Of a DNA stretch of 49,113 bases, positions 26,238 through 35,275 are shown piece after piece. Source of the DNA: Treponema sp. (GTDB taxonomy: Bacteria > Spirochaetota > Spirochaetia > Treponematales > Treponemataceae); NCBI GenBank assembly GCA_024682655.1, contig JAIKYZ010000015.1, positions 1 to 49,113 on the forward strand. The letters run 5' to 3'. The first letter of the stretch is position 1, and every line of letters begins with the position of its first letter. The notes beneath the pieces were generated by a model, which saw only the letters and a list, made by a program, of their open reading frames with translations, was not told the origin of the DNA and did no database searches. A program made the translations under genes and the position numbers.

Positions 26238-27191
26238 ATGAAAATCATTATACAAAAAAATATTATTTTTCTTACTTTTTTACTCGCACTTTCTTTGATT
26301 TCTTGTGCAAGTAAACCAATTAATCAGGCCGAGAAAAAATCAGAGCTTGAAAATCAAACAGAAATAGAAGAAGTTCTTCCTCCTCCTCCAAGTCCAGAAG
26401 AAATTTTTATTGATGAACTAAAAGATATCTCCATTCAGCTTATTTCCAGTCCAGAAGAAATGGTAAAAGGCAAGGCTTTTGAAAAACCTTATCAGATTCA
26501 GGTTTTAAGAGGCCAGGAGCCAGCTTCAAATTTTGAACTGACAATTGAATACCCTTCTTCAAGAAATGAAAGCCAGAAGATTGATGTAGTTACAGACGAA
26601 AAGGGAAATTATTATTTCACACCGGAAGTTCCTGAATTTGCCGCAAATACAAAAATCACTATTGCCCCAAAGGCCTTAAATGATGATGAAGCTGTAATAA
26701 ATGCGGTAAAAGAAAAAAGCCTTGAGGCCGACTGGAAGGTAAAATCAGATTTATTAAAAAAAGGTGCTATTTTATTTGTCTGGGATTTTAATACAAAAAA
26801 CAAACCAACAATTAATTCCAACGAATTAATGAGTGAACTCAGATCCAGAGGTTCTAATCTTTTTGGAAATGCCCCAATGAATGAATCTTCGGAAATTGGA
26901 CAGGACTTGAGTAAGCTTTATAAAGAAAATTATGAAATTGTAAATGATATGTATGGCTACTTAATTTGTGGAACAATTAAGTTTGCAGAAGATATGAAAC
27001 TTAATGAGGAAACAAATAAATACCTGTGTTCTTTAATTGCAGAAATAAGTGCTGTAGATATGAAAAATGGAGAGGTGATTTATTCACAAACATTCACAAA
27101 TGAAGCTACTGGCACATGGACAGAAAGCATTACAAAATGTAAAGAAGAGCTTTCTAAAATGATTGTAGATAGTTTGCTGTATGGATTATAA
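26238..27191 (+). CDS. Lipoprotein of unknown function
   Basis: A 317-residue exported lipoprotein with a basic start, a hydrophobic core and the lipobox LISC (Cys at about residue 23), followed by a flexible linker with LPPPPSPEE. Residues about 65-150 look like a beta-rich Ig-like or carboxypeptidase-regulatory-like domain (VVTDEKGNYYFTPEVP). The last 140 resemble the fold of LpoB/CsgG-like periplasmic proteins (YLICGTIKFAEDM, SAVDMKNGEVIYSQTFTNEA), but this is a pattern impression only. It lies 24 nt upstream of thrC, probably in the same transcript, though no functional link is evident. Confidence 0.7.
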   Translation: MKIIIQKNIIFLTFLLALSLISCASKPINQAEKKSELENQTEIEEVLPPPPSPEEIFIDELKDISIQLISSPEEMVKGKAFEKPYQIQVLRGQEPASNFELTIEYPSSRNESQKIDVVTDEKGNYYFTPEVPEFAANTKITIAPKALNDDEAVINAVKEKSLEADWKVKSDLLKKGAILFVWDFNTKNKPTINSNELMSELRSRGSNLFGNAPMNESSEIGQDLSKLYKENYEIVNDMYGYLICGTIKFAEDMKLNEETNKYLCSLIAEISAVDMKNGEVIYSQTFTNEATGTWTESITKCKEELSKMIVDSLLYGL

Positions 27192-27215
27192 TCCAAGTAA
27201 AATCGAGAGGTTGAT

Positions 27216-28631
27216 ATGATTTTTACAGACACAAGAGACAAAAGTGTAAAAGCAACTTTTGAAACAGCCGTAATGAGTGGAATGAACCAGGCAACAGGTG
27301 GTTTATATATTCCAACAGAATTTCCTAAATTAGATAAAGCTTTCTTAAATAAAGAATCTTGTCCTTCTTTTAGAGAAATTGCTATGAATATGGCTAAGCC
27401 TTATGTTGACGGTGAAATCCCAGAAGAGGATTTAGCTGCAATTATTCAGGATGCATATCCATTTACCCCAAAAGTTTTACCAGTAGATTCTATTTCCTAT
27501 GTTCTTGAATTATTCCACGGACCAACCTGTGCATTTAAAGACTTTGGTGCCCGCTTTATGGCAAGAACCATGTCTTATTTCAACAGAAAAAATGATACCC
27601 CACTCCATATTTTAGTTGCAACCTCTGGAGATACAGGTTCTGCCGTTGGATCTGCTTTCCACGGAGTACCAGGACTTGATGTTACAATTCTTTATCCAGA
27701 TGGAAAAATCTCTCCTTTACAGGAAAAACAGCTTTCTACTTTTACAGGTAATGTAAGAGCCTTAAAGGTAAAGGGAACTTTTGATGATTGTCAGAAACTT
27801 GTAAAAACAGCCTTTACAGATAATGAATTAAGAGGAAAATTAAGACTTTCTTCTGCAAACTCAATCAATATTGCACGCCTTTTACCACAGAGTTTTTATT
27901 ATACTTATGCAGCTATGATTGCAAAAGACAGAGCTCCAATGGATAACAAAATAGTTGATCCAGCAATAATTATGGTTGTTCCTTCTGGAAACTTTGGTAA
28001 TTTGACCTCTGGTTTAATTGCCAGAGAAATGGGTGCTCCAATCACAGGATTTGTAGCAGCCACAAATTCAAACAGAACAATTCCAGATTGGATTGCAACT
28101 GGTGATTATAATGCAAGACCTTCTGTAGAAACTTATGCAAATGCTATGGACGTTGGTGCTCCAAGTAACTACGAAAGAATTAAAGCAATGTACTCTTTAG
28201 AAGAAGTTCGTCATTTATTTGCCTCTTACTGGCTTGATAATGATGGAATTAAGGCAGCAATTAAGTCTTGTAATGATAAAACCGGCTATATTATTGATCC
28301 ACATGGAGCAATCGGCTGGCAGGCCTGGGACAAAATCCGCTCTGGCGAAATGGCAGACCTTATAAATGGAAAGAAAAATGATTTTACAAAACCTGGTCTT
28401 ACACCAAACATTCCAGACTGGGCTGAAAAAGTTATTAATAAAGAAGCCGTTGGAATTATTCTTGAAACTGCTTCTCCTGCTAAATTTGGACAGATTGTAA
28501 CAGATTCTATTGGAAGAGAACCTCCAATTCCTTCAAGACTTGAAGAAGTATTAAGACTTCCAGACAGAGCAATTCCAATGGATAACGATTATAATTTATT
28601 CAAAGACTGGCTTTTATCAAATCTTAAATAA
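27216..28631 (+). CDS. thrC: Threonine synthase
   Basis: A PLP enzyme converting O-phosphohomoserine to threonine. The 471 residues contain the family N-terminus with GLYIPTEFP, the PLP lysine in ELFHGPTCAFKDFGARFMAR (about residue 108), the phosphate loop VATSGDTGSAVG, and VVPSGNFGNLTSGLIA. Its length and motifs match the long (E. coli/yeast-type) subfamily. Ribosome binding site GAGAGG. Ends in a strong terminator. Confidence 0.95.
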   Translation: MIFTDTRDKSVKATFETAVMSGMNQATGGLYIPTEFPKLDKAFLNKESCPSFREIAMNMAKPYVDGEIPEEDLAAIIQDAYPFTPKVLPVDSISYVLELFHGPTCAFKDFGARFMARTMSYFNRKNDTPLHILVATSGDTGSAVGSAFHGVPGLDVTILYPDGKISPLQEKQLSTFTGNVRALKVKGTFDDCQKLVKTAFTDNELRGKLRLSSANSINIARLLPQSFYYTYAAMIAKDRAPMDNKIVDPAIIMVVPSGNFGNLTSGLIAREMGAPITGFVAATNSNRTIPDWIATGDYNARPSVETYANAMDVGAPSNYERIKAMYSLEEVRHLFASYWLDNDGIKAAIKSCNDKTGYIIDPHGAIGWQAWDKIRSGEMADLINGKKNDFTKPGLTPNIPDWAEKVINKEAVGIILETASPAKFGQIVTDSIGREPPIPSRLEEVLRLPDRAIPMDNDYNLFKDWLLSNLK

Positions 28632-28649
28632 AATTTAAATTTACAATAC

Positions 28650-28679
28650 AATCCTGCATTTTTTTTGCAGGATTTTTTA
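28650..28679 (+). terminator. Terminator of thrC
   Basis: The stem AATCCTGCA / TGCAGGATT with a T-rich loop is followed by TTTTTTAT. A textbook intrinsic terminator 18 nt after the thrC stop. Confidence 0.9.
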
Positions 28680-28710
28680 TATTGGGGTGGGTTTAACTAA
28701 GGGGAAAATA

Positions 28711-29706
28711 ATGAAGAAAACATTAAATATCATTATAAAAGTGATTTTAGTAATCATTTTAATTATTCTACTTTTTATTACAGGTTTAAGAACTTACTTT
28801 AGATTTCCTGTAAGTAAATTTTATAGAAATAGCGAAAAATCTTTTATTATACCGGACAGCAATAAAAATTATATTGCCCAGGGACTTACCTATTCTGAAG
28901 AAGATGGAAATTTCTATCTTACAGGTTATATGAAAGACCATTCTGCAAGTCCTATTTACATCGTTAATAAAGAAAGTAAAAAATTAGTAAAAAGTCTTAA
29001 AATCCAAAATCCAGACGGAAGTGAATTTACTGGTCACAACGGTGGACTTACTATTTTTCAGAACAAAATAATCATCACAGGCGGCGAAAATAAATGCCTC
29101 TATGTTTTTGATAAAAATCTGATAGATTCTGCAGAAAATAAATCTTTTGTTACTTACGAAAAATCCCTTTCTCTTGAAGCTGATCAGGATTACATCAGTT
29201 CTGCCTTTACAAGTGTAATTAAAGAAGAAGACGGGGATTTATTGGTAACTGGAGAATTTTACAGAGATCCAAACTACAAAACTTTAGAAAGCCACACTGT
29301 TGATACTAGTGACGGCCAGAATAAGGCCCTCGCTGTAGCTTACAAGGTTGAAGAAGATAATTTAATTCCTGTAAAAGCCTTTTCTATTAGAGGCTTAGTT
29401 CAGGGAATGGCTTTTGATAAAAACAAAGTTTATCTTTCAACTTCCTGGGGAACAGCTTTTTCTTACATCTACGTTTATGATTTAGATAAGATTGAAGCTG
29501 AAAGTAAAAATATTATGGGAAAAGATATTCCACTTTACGTCCTGGATTCCAAGAGCCAGACTGAAGCAATTAAATTATTCCCTATGGCAGAAGAAATTGA
29601 AATCCTGGACAATAAACTTTATATCATGAATGAATCTGCTTCAAACAAATACATTTTTGGAAAGTTTACCAGTGGAAAATTCTGCTATTACACAGATTTA
29701 GATTAA
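28711..29706 (+). CDS. Membrane-anchored putative beta-propeller protein
   Basis: The 331-residue protein has one N-terminal membrane segment (about residues 6-28) and an extracytoplasmic domain with repeated beta-type blades: YIAQGLTYSEEDGNFYLTGY, SPIYIVNKESKKLVKSLKIQ, GHNGGLTIFQNKIIITGGEN and QGMAFDKNKVYLSTSWG. This suggests a WD40/YVTN-like propeller. The ATG at 28711 is preferred to the upstream GTG because AAGGGG lies 6 nt before it. Family not recognised. It ends 7 nt from the convergent kinase gene. Confidence 0.7.
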   Translation: MKKTLNIIIKVILVIILIILLFITGLRTYFRFPVSKFYRNSEKSFIIPDSNKNYIAQGLTYSEEDGNFYLTGYMKDHSASPIYIVNKESKKLVKSLKIQNPDGSEFTGHNGGLTIFQNKIIITGGENKCLYVFDKNLIDSAENKSFVTYEKSLSLEADQDYISSAFTSVIKEEDGDLLVTGEFYRDPNYKTLESHTVDTSDGQNKALAVAYKVEEDNLIPVKAFSIRGLVQGMAFDKNKVYLSTSWGTAFSYIYVYDLDKIEAESKNIMGKDIPLYVLDSKSQTEAIKLFPMAEEIEILDNKLYIMNESASNKYIFGKFTSGKFCYYTDLD

Positions 29707-29713
29707 TTGAAAA

Positions 29714-30259
29714 TTAAAGACTAATAAGTCCTTTTTCCTCAAGTTTATCTAAGATAATATCAACGATTTGCTCTGGAGTTTTCTGATTTACATCAATAAC
29801 CAGATCAACAAAAGAGTAATCGTTGTTATCAATTCCGTAAAAAGCTTTATAACGGCCGGTATCTTCTTTATCTCTCATAGCAGTAAAAGCTTTTATTTCT
29901 TCTATATCTCCACCTTCGCGATTAAATACACGTCCGGCACGAGTTTCGTCAGAAGCTAAAAGATAAACTTTTAAATCTGCTTCTTTTAACATCCAGATTG
30001 CAAGTCTACTTCCGAGTACACAAGGTTCTGCTAGAGCAAGTTCAACCTGATGTTTGTCTACATATTTATCATAAGAATCATCATTTTTAGCGGCTTCAAT
30101 AACCTGGGCAAGAGTCATATTTTTTTCCTGAGCAAGTTGTCTAAAAGTATAATTAATTAATTTTACCCCAAGTTTTTGTGAAAGAAGTGTTGAAACTGTA
30201 GTATTTCCACAGCCGCTTTTTCCACTAATTGCAACACGAATATCTTTATTTAAGGTCAT
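29714..30259 (-). CDS. Cytidylate-kinase-like P-loop protein
   Basis: A 181-residue P-loop NMP-kinase-type protein, expected to phosphorylate CMP/dCMP or a related substrate. The N-terminus VAISGKSGCGNTTVSTLLSQ is the Walker A loop, but the canonical Lys before Thr is Asn (GCGNTT). Other elements match short (archaeal-type) CMP kinases: GSRLAIWMLKEADLKVYLLA, a lid with ETRAGRVFNREG, and RDKEDTGRYKAFYGIDNND. It is compact, as in the type 2 Cmk group. It lies 10 nt downstream of yicC and may share its transcript. Confidence 0.75.
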   Translation of the reverse strand: MTLNKDIRVAISGKSGCGNTTVSTLLSQKLGVKLINYTFRQLAQEKNMTLAQVIEAAKNDDSYDKYVDKHQVELALAEPCVLGSRLAIWMLKEADLKVYLLASDETRAGRVFNREGGDIEEIKAFTAMRDKEDTGRYKAFYGIDNNDYSFVDLVIDVNQKTPEQIVDIILDKLEEKGLISL

Positions 30260-30269
30260 ATATGCCTCC

Positions 30270-31145
30270 TTACTCTACATTTTTACTTTGTTCTCTGATA
30301 TTTTCAAGAGAATCTTTTGCGGTAATTACCATGGCCCCTACTTCTGGGAACTGATTTTTACTTCCGATTGTATTAATTTCCCTGTTCATTTCCTGACAGA
30401 TAAAATCTAATTTTTTTCCAGGTGCCGGATTATTTTGCAATTCATTTTTCATAGCTTCTATGTGGCTGCAAAGTCTTACAATTTCTTCGTTGATTGTATA
30501 TTTTACCAGCATAGCAGCAGTTTCGGTCATAATTCTATTTTCATCAACCTGTTCGCCAAGAAGTTCTTTAAATTTACTTGTAATCTGCTCTTTAAATGCA
30601 TCTTCCATTTTTGGCTGATATTCTTTAAAAAACTTAGCACAGTCTTCAAGTTTGGAAAGTTTTTCTACAAGGTCTTTTTTCATATTCTGACCTTCTCTTA
30701 ACCTATCCTGATAGAATCTATCAAAAGCTGCATCAAAAACAGGATCAATTAAAGCCTTGTACTTTTCAACATCATAAGTTTTATTGGAATTTAATATTCC
30801 AGCTTGATTTAACAAGGCGGCAGATACAACCGAAAGGTCCAGTTCTTTTAATCCGGCAGCCTTTGCAACTTTTTGATAAGCAGACATATAAGTTTTTACC
30901 AGATTTTCATCAACAGTAATTTCTGCATCGCTCTGTAATTCTTTTACTCTGATAAAAACATCCACCTTACCACGTAAAACCTTTTCTGAAATTTTATTTC
31001 TAAAATAGGCTTCCAACTGATTTAAATATGGAGGTAAATTAATGGATAAATCTAAAAATCTTGAATTAACAGATTTAATTTCAACAGAAATAACTGCATT
31101 TTCGTCTGAAACTTCTTCGTAGGCATAGCCTGTCATCGATGTCAT
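30270..31145 (-). CDS. yicC: YicC-family endoribonuclease-like protein
   Basis: The 291 residues show both YicC halves: an N-terminus MTSMTGYAYEEV..ISVEIKSVNSRFLDLSINLP and a C-terminus CSHIEAMKNELQNNPAPGKK, LDFICQEMNREINTIGSKNQ. YicC of E. coli has been reported as a ribonuclease acting on small RNA; I infer a similar role. It is followed by the cytidylate-kinase-like gene. In many bacteria yicC neighbours gmk, so a nucleotide kinase in this place is in keeping. Confidence 0.9.
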   Translation of the reverse strand: MTSMTGYAYEEVSDENAVISVEIKSVNSRFLDLSINLPPYLNQLEAYFRNKISEKVLRGKVDVFIRVKELQSDAEITVDENLVKTYMSAYQKVAKAAGLKELDLSVVSAALLNQAGILNSNKTYDVEKYKALIDPVFDAAFDRFYQDRLREGQNMKKDLVEKLSKLEDCAKFFKEYQPKMEDAFKEQITSKFKELLGEQVDENRIMTETAAMLVKYTINEEIVRLCSHIEAMKNELQNNPAPGKKLDFICQEMNREINTIGSKNQFPEVGAMVITAKDSLENIREQSKNVE

Positions 31146-31183
31146 AGGTAACTCCTGATATTTTTTTTCAATTTACTAAAAAA

Positions 31184-32719
31184 TTAATGATTATTTAATA
31201 TTTCTTTTCCAATTTTCCAGTTATCTCCGGCACCCATGGTAACAAAAAGATAGCCGTCTGGATATTCTGGACCTGGATTTTTATCTAATTCACTTAAGAC
31301 ATAATCTTTTGCATCAAGAATTTCTTCAAAATAATGAACATTCTTGTGATTTTTAGAAACTTCTTGGAATAAAGTTCTGCCATTTATATTAAAATCAGCG
31401 GGATTTTCTCGGGCCGAAGAATAAATCTTATGTAAAATAACCTGGTCTGCACTGGAAAAAGCCTGGGCAAATTCTTTTAAAAGGGCCTGGGTTCTAGAAT
31501 AAGTGTGACTCATAAAATCTACAATGATTTTTCTACCCTTGTAAAATTGACGGAAACCTTGCAGAGTTGTATTTACAGCGGTTGGATGATGACCATAATC
31601 ATCAATTACCAAAACTGAATTCCCAGTCCCAGTCTTAAATTCCCCGATAATTTCACTACGTCTTTTTCCACCTGCAAAATTTAAAAGTCCTTTTTTAATC
31701 TGCTCATAATAATCCAAAGGATTTTTACCATACTGAATTAATAATCTGCAAACCAGGGCTAAAGCGGCAGCGGCATCTAAAACTTCGTGACGTCCAGGCA
31801 TTTTAATTGCAAAAAAGGCGGAAGAATCAAAATCTCCTTCTTTTTGGGCATCTTTTGTAAAAAGACTAATTCCAAAGTGATTTTTTTCATTTTCAACAGG
31901 ACCAAAAGTTAATTTAAAATCTCCGTCAGCCTTTTGACCATAAGGAATTAAATTGATATCTGGTCTTTTATTTTTTGCAAGTTCAACACTTTCGCAGGCG
32001 CCTTTATCATCGGCACAATAAATTACGTCTCCCCCTTGTGGCAATTTACAGAGGTAATCAACAAAGGCGTCTCGAATATCCTGATAAGTCGGATAATAAT
32101 CCTGATGATCTGGTTCAACGGAAGTCAAAATTATTTTTTGTGGACAGAAGGACATAAAATGTCTTTGATATTCACAGGTTTCGGCAACAAAAATATTTTT
32201 TTCATCCGATTTTTTATCTTTAATTAAAGGCGAAGTATAAGTACAAGTATCGCCAAAAGATTTAATAATTGAACCTGCTAAAATCTGAGAAGGTAAATCA
32301 ATTTCCTTTAAAATACTTCCAACAAGACCGGTAGTTGAAGTTTTACCGTGAACGCCACAAACTCCAGCTGAATAGGCTTTTGAAGAATAAGAACCTAAAG
32401 CCTGGCTGTAAAGTAAGCAGGGAATTCCTTTTTCCTGGGCTTGTATTAAATCTGGATTTTTATCTAATTTATAGGCAGAAGAATAAATTACATACTGAAT
32501 ATCATCTGTAATATTTTCTTTTGAAAATGGAAGGGCTTTTAACCCCAGTTTTTCAAGAATTTCATCTGTGTAAAAACGTTCAGAAACATCTGAACCAGTA
32601 ATTATTGCACCGTTATGAAAAAGGATTTCTACAAGGGCTGCCATACCAGTTCCCTTGATTCCAACAAAATGAATATGAAGACCAGAAATATTATCTGGTA
32701 GATTTACAACTTGTTCCAT
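31184..32719 (-). CDS. murC: UDP-N-acetylmuramate--L-alanine ligase
   Basis: Joins L-alanine to UDP-MurNAc in peptidoglycan precursor synthesis. The 511 residues contain the UDP-binding GIKGTGMAALVEILFHNGAI, ATP loop GVCGVHGKTSTTGLVG, Mur-ligase motifs in VAETCEYQRHFM, TSVEPDHQDYYP and MPGRHEVLDAAAALAL, and the C-terminal IDDYGHHPTAV. Slightly longer than typical MurC (about 460-490). Mpl is a less likely alternative because the N-terminal glycine loop is of MurC type. Confidence 0.9.
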   Translation of the reverse strand: MEQVVNLPDNISGLHIHFVGIKGTGMAALVEILFHNGAIITGSDVSERFYTDEILEKLGLKALPFSKENITDDIQYVIYSSAYKLDKNPDLIQAQEKGIPCLLYSQALGSYSSKAYSAGVCGVHGKTSTTGLVGSILKEIDLPSQILAGSIIKSFGDTCTYTSPLIKDKKSDEKNIFVAETCEYQRHFMSFCPQKIILTSVEPDHQDYYPTYQDIRDAFVDYLCKLPQGGDVIYCADDKGACESVELAKNKRPDINLIPYGQKADGDFKLTFGPVENEKNHFGISLFTKDAQKEGDFDSSAFFAIKMPGRHEVLDAAAALALVCRLLIQYGKNPLDYYEQIKKGLLNFAGGKRRSEIIGEFKTGTGNSVLVIDDYGHHPTAVNTTLQGFRQFYKGRKIIVDFMSHTYSRTQALLKEFAQAFSSADQVILHKIYSSARENPADFNINGRTLFQEVSKNHKNVHYFEEILDAKDYVLSELDKNPGPEYPDGYLFVTMGAGDNWKIGKEILNNH

Positions 32720-32792
32720 AGATTAATTTTAATGAAAATTGATAAGACAGTAAACTAAAAATAAAAAAGGACTTGGGGGAATACGTCGAGTC

Positions 32793-32895
32793 AAGGCACG
32801 CGTACGCTTAAAGCCTTGACTTCGCCGTTTTTAGGGTTTGTAATAAACCCTAAATAAAAAAAATGACCGTCAAGCAACGCAGGACGGTCATTAAG
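32793..32895 (-). terminator. Three successive hairpins, including the terminator of the flgF-flgG-flgJ unit
   Basis: Three inverted repeats lie within about 100 nt between murC and flgJ. ATGACCGTC / GACGGTCAT (about 32862-32893) is followed on the minus strand by eight T and is the flagellar terminator. TTAGGGTTT-gtaat-AAACCCTAA (about 32833-32855) comes next. GTCAAGGC / GCCTTGAC (about 32793-32820) has a GC-rich loop. The last two are unexplained. Confidence 0.75.
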
Positions 32896-32930
32896 GATGT
32901 AAACTATATATAAAGAGGAAACTCTATATA

Positions 32931-33443
32931 TCAAACTAAACTTAGATAAATCTGATCTGCAAGTCCAAAGCCTGCATTTTTTGTCATTGCAGTTGAGTAT
33001 TCGTCATAAAGCATATCTTCGTAAGTCTGCATTGCAAAATCAGAATCATCATTTTTGTGAATTGTTTTACGCATTTCTGAAAGCATTTGTTTTACAAAAT
33101 AATTTTCCAGTTCCATAGATTTTTCGTACAATTCAGAAGTGCGGTCAATAGTTTTTGCCTTAACATGAGGATTTGCCTGATTTGCAGCGGCACCGGTAGC
33201 CAAAGAATTTTTATAATTCTGGCCCTTAAAAGTTCCACTAAATCCACTGCTATATTCCCCATTTAATCTGCCACTTTCAGTAATTTGTGATGAGGAAATT
33301 GTAGATTTTCCATCATTTTTACTTTTAAAAGCTTCAATTAATTCAGAAAATTTTGCTGAATCTGCATTATTTTTTGCAGAAGACAAAGCGCCTTTTCCAT
33401 TTGTTATTGAAGAAAAAGAATTTGATACTAAAGCGATTTCCAT
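32931..33443 (-). CDS. flgJ: Flagellar rod-binding protein (FlgJ N-terminal type)
   Basis: One hundred and seventy residues. After a Ser/Asn-rich flexible start (to about 100) comes the FlgJ rod-cap domain: LENYFVKQMLSEMRKTIHKN and TYEDMLYDEYSTAMTKNAGFG with LADQIYLSL at the end. No muramidase domain is present, so it is the short form seen in spirochetes. It would cap and guide rod assembly in the periplasm. Last gene of the flgF-flgG-flgJ run, 29 nt after flgG. Confidence 0.85.
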   Translation of the reverse strand: MEIALVSNSFSSITNGKGALSSAKNNADSAKFSELIEAFKSKNDGKSTISSSQITESGRLNGEYSSGFSGTFKGQNYKNSLATGAAANQANPHVKAKTIDRTSELYEKSMELENYFVKQMLSEMRKTIHKNDDSDFAMQTYEDMLYDEYSTAMTKNAGFGLADQIYLSLV

Positions 33444-33472
33444 GTCTTAATTCCCCTCACAATTAATTAAAA

Positions 33473-34267
33473 CTATCTCTTAAGATTTACAGCAGTAGAA
33501 AGCATATTATCAGAAGTCTGAATTGCCTTACTGTTGAATTCATAAGCTCTCTGAGCAACAATCATCTGTACCATTTCGTTAACTACAGAAACATTACTCA
33601 TTTCCAGGAACTTGTGGCGAACATCACCAAAGCCTTCATAACCTGGACGACCTGCAATTGCTTCTCCAGAGGCATTTGTAACCTTGTAAAGATTATCACC
33701 TTCGGCCTTTAAACCAACTGCATTTGGAAATCTATATAATTCAATCTGACCAACTTCTATTGGATCATTTCCACCATTTACTTTTACATTTACTAAACCA
33801 GTTTGTGTTACAGTTAAAGTAGAAACGTCATATCCTTCTGGAAGGATGATTTCTGGCATAACTCTTAAACCGTTGTTTGTTACCAGCTGACCATTTGAAT
33901 CAACCTTAAAAGAACCGTCACGAGTATAAGCGTAAGAACCATCATATTGCTGAACTCTAAAAAATCCTTCACCAACGATAGCAAGGTCTGTATCAACGCC
34001 AGTATTCTGTAAAGAACCCTGACTCATAATTCTTTGGGTAGCACCAATTTTTACACCAGTCCCCTGCTGAATTCCCACTGGAGTTACAGTATCTTCGGTT
34101 GCAGGAGTTCCTGCCAATTTAACATTTTGATAAACCAAATCTTCAAATTCAACTCTCTGTTGTTTATAACCTGTTGTATTCACATTTGAAAGGTTATTTG
34201 AAATTGCATCAATATTTGACTGCTGACCGTTCATACCAGTTGCAGCTGTCCATAAACTTCTTACCAT
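33473..34267 (-). CDS. flgG: Flagellar distal rod protein FlgG
   Basis: A 264-residue axial protein of the flagellar rod. The N-terminal WTAATGMNGQQSNIDAISNN and the LSNVNTTGYKQQRVEFEDL stretch are FlgG signatures. The C-terminus EMSNVSVVNEMVQMIVAQRA with SNKAIQTSDNMLSTAVNL-type residues closes the coiled-coil pair of axial proteins. FlgG-specific central sequence GEGFFRVQQYDGSYAYTRDG is present. Confidence 0.95.
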   Translation of the reverse strand: MVRSLWTAATGMNGQQSNIDAISNNLSNVNTTGYKQQRVEFEDLVYQNVKLAGTPATEDTVTPVGIQQGTGVKIGATQRIMSQGSLQNTGVDTDLAIVGEGFFRVQQYDGSYAYTRDGSFKVDSNGQLVTNNGLRVMPEIILPEGYDVSTLTVTQTGLVNVKVNGGNDPIEVGQIELYRFPNAVGLKAEGDNLYKVTNASGEAIAGRPGYEGFGDVRHKFLEMSNVSVVNEMVQMIVAQRAYEFNSKAIQTSDNMLSTAVNLKR

Positions 34268-34292
34268 TTTTTACTTTCCTTTTAAATATTCC

Positions 34293-35093
34293 TTAGTTGA
34301 GAGTTGCAACTTTAGACCACAAGGTACTCATCATAGTATCTTCTGATTGAATTGTTTTCTGATTTGCTTCATAAGCTCTATTTACTTCAATCATCTGTAC
34401 CATTTCGTTTACAACATTTACATTTGAAGTTTCTGTATAGCCCTGTAAAAATCCAGGACGTTCATCACCTTCTGCAATATGAGCAGGGCCTGAAATATCA
34501 TTAGAAGAATAAAGACTTTCGCCCATCTTCTTTAAATATCTTTCATTATCAAAACGAACAACTTTAAAACGATCAATTTCTTCTCCCTCTTCAGAAATTA
34601 ATACTCCGTCTTCGTTTACTGTGAATTTATCATCTGAAACCCGGATAATTCCCTTTTCACCCAAAACTGGATATCCGTCTTTTGTTTCTAAGATGCCTTC
34701 TTTTCCAATTAAAAAATTACCATTACGGGTATAACGTTCTCCCAAAGGGGTCTGAACTGAATAAAAACCTTTACCTGTAAAAGCAATATCTGTCTTTGTA
34801 TTGGAAATCTTAAAAGACCCCTGGGTAAAATCAATGTAATTTTCATTAGTTTCTACACCAAGGCCAACCTTTCCAATAACAGGAGCTGCATCCGCACTAC
34901 ACATTCCGTTTGGAATATCATAAACTCCATCAAAATTTGCACGGCGGATTAAAAGCTCGGGGAATGATTTTGAAACTGTAATATCTCTTTTATAACCGGC
35001 TGTATCAACATTTGCCAGATTATTAGATATTGCATCAAGTCTGTTCTGCTGGGCATTCATTCCAGATGCGCCAGTATACCAACCACGAATCAT
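34293..35093 (-). CDS. flgF: Flagellar proximal rod / hook-basal body protein FlgF
   Basis: A 266-residue axial rod protein: N-terminal MIRGWYTGASGMNAQQNRLD with AISNNLANVDTAGYKRD, central GKGFYSVQTPLGERYTRNGN, and C-terminal TSNVNVVNEMVQMIEVNRAY. The ATG at 35091-35093 is chosen because GGAGG precedes it by 10 nt and axial proteins start there; an upstream in-frame ATG at 35168 would add 25 atypical residues. It is 25 nt upstream of flgG. Confidence 0.92.
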   Translation of the reverse strand: MIRGWYTGASGMNAQQNRLDAISNNLANVDTAGYKRDITVSKSFPELLIRRANFDGVYDIPNGMCSADAAPVIGKVGLGVETNENYIDFTQGSFKISNTKTDIAFTGKGFYSVQTPLGERYTRNGNFLIGKEGILETKDGYPVLGEKGIIRVSDDKFTVNEDGVLISEEGEEIDRFKVVRFDNERYLKKMGESLYSSNDISGPAHIAEGDERPGFLQGYTETSNVNVVNEMVQMIEVNRAYEANQKTIQSEDTMMSTLWSKVATLN

Positions 35094-35195
35094 TTCTGTA
35101 TTTCCTCCAACTTTAAATAATTTACATCTACTTAAATAATCGGAAATTAGAAATTTTTGTTTAGACATTTTTGCTTATATTTAACTTCTTAAAGT

Positions 35196-35224
35196 TTGCA
35201 AATAAGTAAAATCAGAATTATAAT
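35196..35224 (+). promoter_or_regulatory. Promoter of glgC
   Basis: TTGCAA and a perfect TATAAT separated by 17 nt, with an approximately 45-nt leader carrying AAAGGAG before the glgC ATG at 35276. Confidence 0.7.
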
Positions 35225-35275
35225 ATTTTCTAGCCGAAAAAGTATTTAATTTTACAGCACAAAAAGGAGTTTCTT

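Noticed and set aside
26612..26821. Antisense frame inside the lipoprotein gene, and many similar antisense frames in rpoD, glgA, folC and the Hhe-like gene.
   Set aside because: They mirror AT-rich coding sequence, lack ribosome binding sites and have no recognisable domains.
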